Assembly: GCA_963930655.1 (NCBI GenBank)
Contig: OZ005617.1
Location: 7,628,501 to 7,692,500 of the forward strand
DNA: 64,000 bases
Source of the DNA: Myrica gale
Lineage: Eukaryota; Streptophyta; Magnoliopsida; Fagales; Myricaceae
Reading direction: 5' to 3'
Below the pieces are notes generated by a model. The model saw nothing but the letters and a program-made list of their open reading frames with translations. It had not been told where the DNA came from and did no database searches. This document shows positions 61,993 to 64,000 of this stretch, piece after piece. How positions within the stretch are numbered: position 1 is the stretch's first letter; each line of letters begins with the position of its first letter. The position numbers and the translations under genes were made by a program.

Positions 61993-63179
61993 CAAGCGAA
62001 ATAGTTTAGGGAGATAATGAATGAAGTCTTCGCGAATGCAGGGGCGTCAAATCCAGGAGAATACGTGCCCTTGTTGCGGTGGATTGACTACGGGGGTTTA
62101 GAAAAAAGGATTGTAAGACTCGGCAAGAAGGTGGATGCATTCTTGCAAGGTCTCATTGAAGAGAAGAGGAGCCAAAAGGCGGAGGGGAACACTATAATTG
62201 ACCGTCTGCTTTCTTTACAAACATTAAAACCTGAATACTATACTGATGAGATTATCAAAGGGATTATTATGGTAAGTCCAATGCATATGATCTCTTGCAA
62301 GAATTTTTCTGTCATATAAGTGGAAATTAAAGTAGGCCATGTGTCCAAAATGAATAAAGATGACCAAGTGGATGATGCACAACATGGGAAATATTGCCTG
62401 TACGAAGCATATATGGCTTCACGGGTGCTAGGATTTTATTATGACAGAATAGATGAGCACAGTACCATACTGCTTGCATCTAATTTAAATTAAAAATACA
62501 TGAGGTCTTAATACGTACTCGTAATCATGTGAATGCAATTGTGCAGGTTTTGATACTTGGTGGGACTGATACATCAGCAGTAACATTGGAATGGGCAATG
62601 TCTAATTTGCTCAACAATCCTGTTGCGTTGAAGAAGACTAGAGCTGAATTGGATAGTGAAATTGGACAGGAGAACCTAATGGACGAACCGGATGTGTCCA
62701 AATTAAACTACCTTCAAAATATAATCTCGGAGACCCTTCGTTTGTATCCCGCAACTCCATTGCTAATCCCACACATGGCCTCAGATGATTGTACCATCGG
62801 AGGATATGATGTTCCAAGTAAAACAATCTTACTGGTGAATGCATGGGCTAAACATAGAGACCCCGAGTTATGGGATGATGTAACGAGCTTTAAGCCCGAG
62901 AGGTTTGAAAACAGAGAAGGTGATGCACATGATAAGTTGATACCATTTGGGATAGGGAGGAGGGCTTGTCCTGGGCAAGGCCTCGCTCAACGTACGATAA
63001 GCTTGGCTTTAGAGTGTTTAATTCAATGCTTTGAGTGGAAAAGGGTTAACGAGGCAAAAGTTGACATGACAGAAGGTAATGGTGTTACCATGCCCAAAGC
63101 GTTGCCACTAGAGGCTATGTGTAGAGCCCGCCCAATCATGAAGAATATTAAGGTTCTTTCTGAATCAATGGATGTTTGA
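61993..63179 (+). pseudogene. 5'-truncated CYP81 copy
   Basis: The region matches the 3' part of the intact CYP81 gene: exon 1 from the codon for AKQFREIM to 62271, an intron of 275 bp, and exon 2 at 62547-63179. The first ~200 codons (anchor, hinge, C-helix) are missing, and the Gln codon at the break is TAG here, so the first usable Met is at 62017. Everything downstream is open and conserved: [28 protein letters not shown] and [10 protein letters not shown] with the haem Cys. The 3' UTRs of the two copies also match. The defect is confined to the 5' end, so the truncation may be fairly recent. A soluble fragment without the N-terminus should not fold into a working P450. Confidence 0.92.
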
Positions 63180-63349
63180 ATTTTTATTTTTTATTTATTT
63201 TCTTGTCGTTTGAATATTTTCCTCAGGTTTCGAGTAGGTACGAGTTATCTTTTACAAATAAAGTTTATGTAATCGTTGAATTAGTTTAATTGTACGCATT
63301 GTAGCAATAAATACACTGGTGTAGTGTATCCATATGCAGTTGGTTTTAT

Positions 63350-64000
63350 GTTATCATTACCTCTTTCTCGTCATCCTCTCTCGAAAGTATGATAGATGAG
63401 CATCTGTGGTACCTGGGGTAATTAGTATCTTCACCTTATAGAATGATAGGAGAGACTTCAAGCTTTGTCATGCTGAATTAGCGGTGGCCGTGAAAGACTC
63501 AATAAAATCTACAAGATAGCTTAGTGTAGACTAGACGATCTTGCCATTTTTAGGGAGGAACCTCTCAAAGAAGATATGTTGTATTAGAACAAGATTGTGA
63601 TACCATATCGCTCTTTTCTCCCTACGGAAGGCATCGATATCAGAACAAGATTGTGACACCACTTTTTTTGACAGGGACAATCAGATCTTGTCTCTAGATA
63701 GATATAGCAAACACACAGGAAAGAAAACAAAACAGAGGCAGAGAAACTCAAATGACAATGGCCGTGCAGGGCGTTAGAAAACAAAAACTAGGAAAAAAAG
63801 CGAAGGCTTTGAAATAAAAAAATGTTTGGATTAAATATAGTTTAAACAATGTTTAGAATTTTCACTCCTAAATTAGAATGCAAAGAATTTGTTTTACCTG
63901 TACGCATATGCTTTTCCTGTGATACAAACATCATATATAACCGTTGACTCTATCTATCTCTTTTTCTCCGAGTGTAACTCTTCTCTTTTCTTTAAGTTTT
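63350..64000. other. No gene seen
   Basis: Past the CYP81 3' UTR homology nothing coding is recognisable. The word 'gaacaagattgtga.accat' recurs at 63589 and 63635 (about 46 bp apart). Confidence 0.4.

Noticed and set aside
1-64000. tRNA, rRNA or organellar insertions
   Set aside because: No cloverleaf-like tRNA, rRNA or plastid gene sequence was recognised by eye; a tRNAscan or rRNA search was not possible.

Overview
This window is nuclear DNA from a flowering plant. The evidence is spliced genes with GT..AG introns and plant-specific families: an ALMT anion channel with the WEP motif, CYP81 cytochromes P450, a PIRL leucine-rich-repeat protein and the C-terminus of a Hip/FAM10 co-chaperone. 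Gene density is low, intergenic DNA is AT-rich, and plant LTR retrotransposons, LINEs, CACTA and MULE elements are plentiful. It looks like a eudicot, probably a woody rosid, but the species cannot be fixed from the sequence.

Only two genes look intact. One is a six-exon ALMT12/QUAC1-like anion channel on the minus strand (14969-17817). The other is a two-exon CYP81-type P450 on the plus strand (47882-49495). A second, closely related CYP81 copy (61993-63179) has lost the first ~200 codons and carries an in-frame stop at the junction. A PIRL gene (32204-34050) still has a TATA-like box but carries a nonsense codon and several frameshifts.

Region by region: 1-8.1 kb holds a Copia pol relic and a MULE transposase relic containing an LTR fragment. 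8.1-12.5 kb is a decayed Myb/SANT-like gene split by a 3.27-kb solo LTR with a perfect GTCTG target duplication. 13-18 kb is the ALMT gene. 18-25 kb is AT-rich and gene-poor, with CACTA termini and a LINE tail. 25.0-29.6 kb is a CACTA-like element that carries exons of a Hip/FAM10 host gene (a Pack-CACTA structure). 30-34 kb holds a 107-bp tandem repeat and the PIRL pseudogene. 34.2-40.7 kb is one minus-strand LINE relic with three later LTR-type insertions: a TRIM with an internal minisatellite, a solo LTR and a deleted Copia. 41.6-46.9 kb is a decayed CACTA element with a TNP2 transposase. 47.8-49.6 kb is the CYP81 gene. 49.8-53.5 kb holds two Copia remnants. 53.5-60.5 kb is a three-level nest: an LTR-like remnant containing a LINE, which contains a gag-only Copia-like element. 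61.3-63.3 kb is a GC-rich block fused to the truncated CYP81.

The intact genes are unrelated in function (guard-cell-type anion efflux; microsomal oxidation) and show no sign of acting together. The main interest is structural: insertion order can be read from target-site duplications and from LINE reading frames that resume on each side of the inserts.
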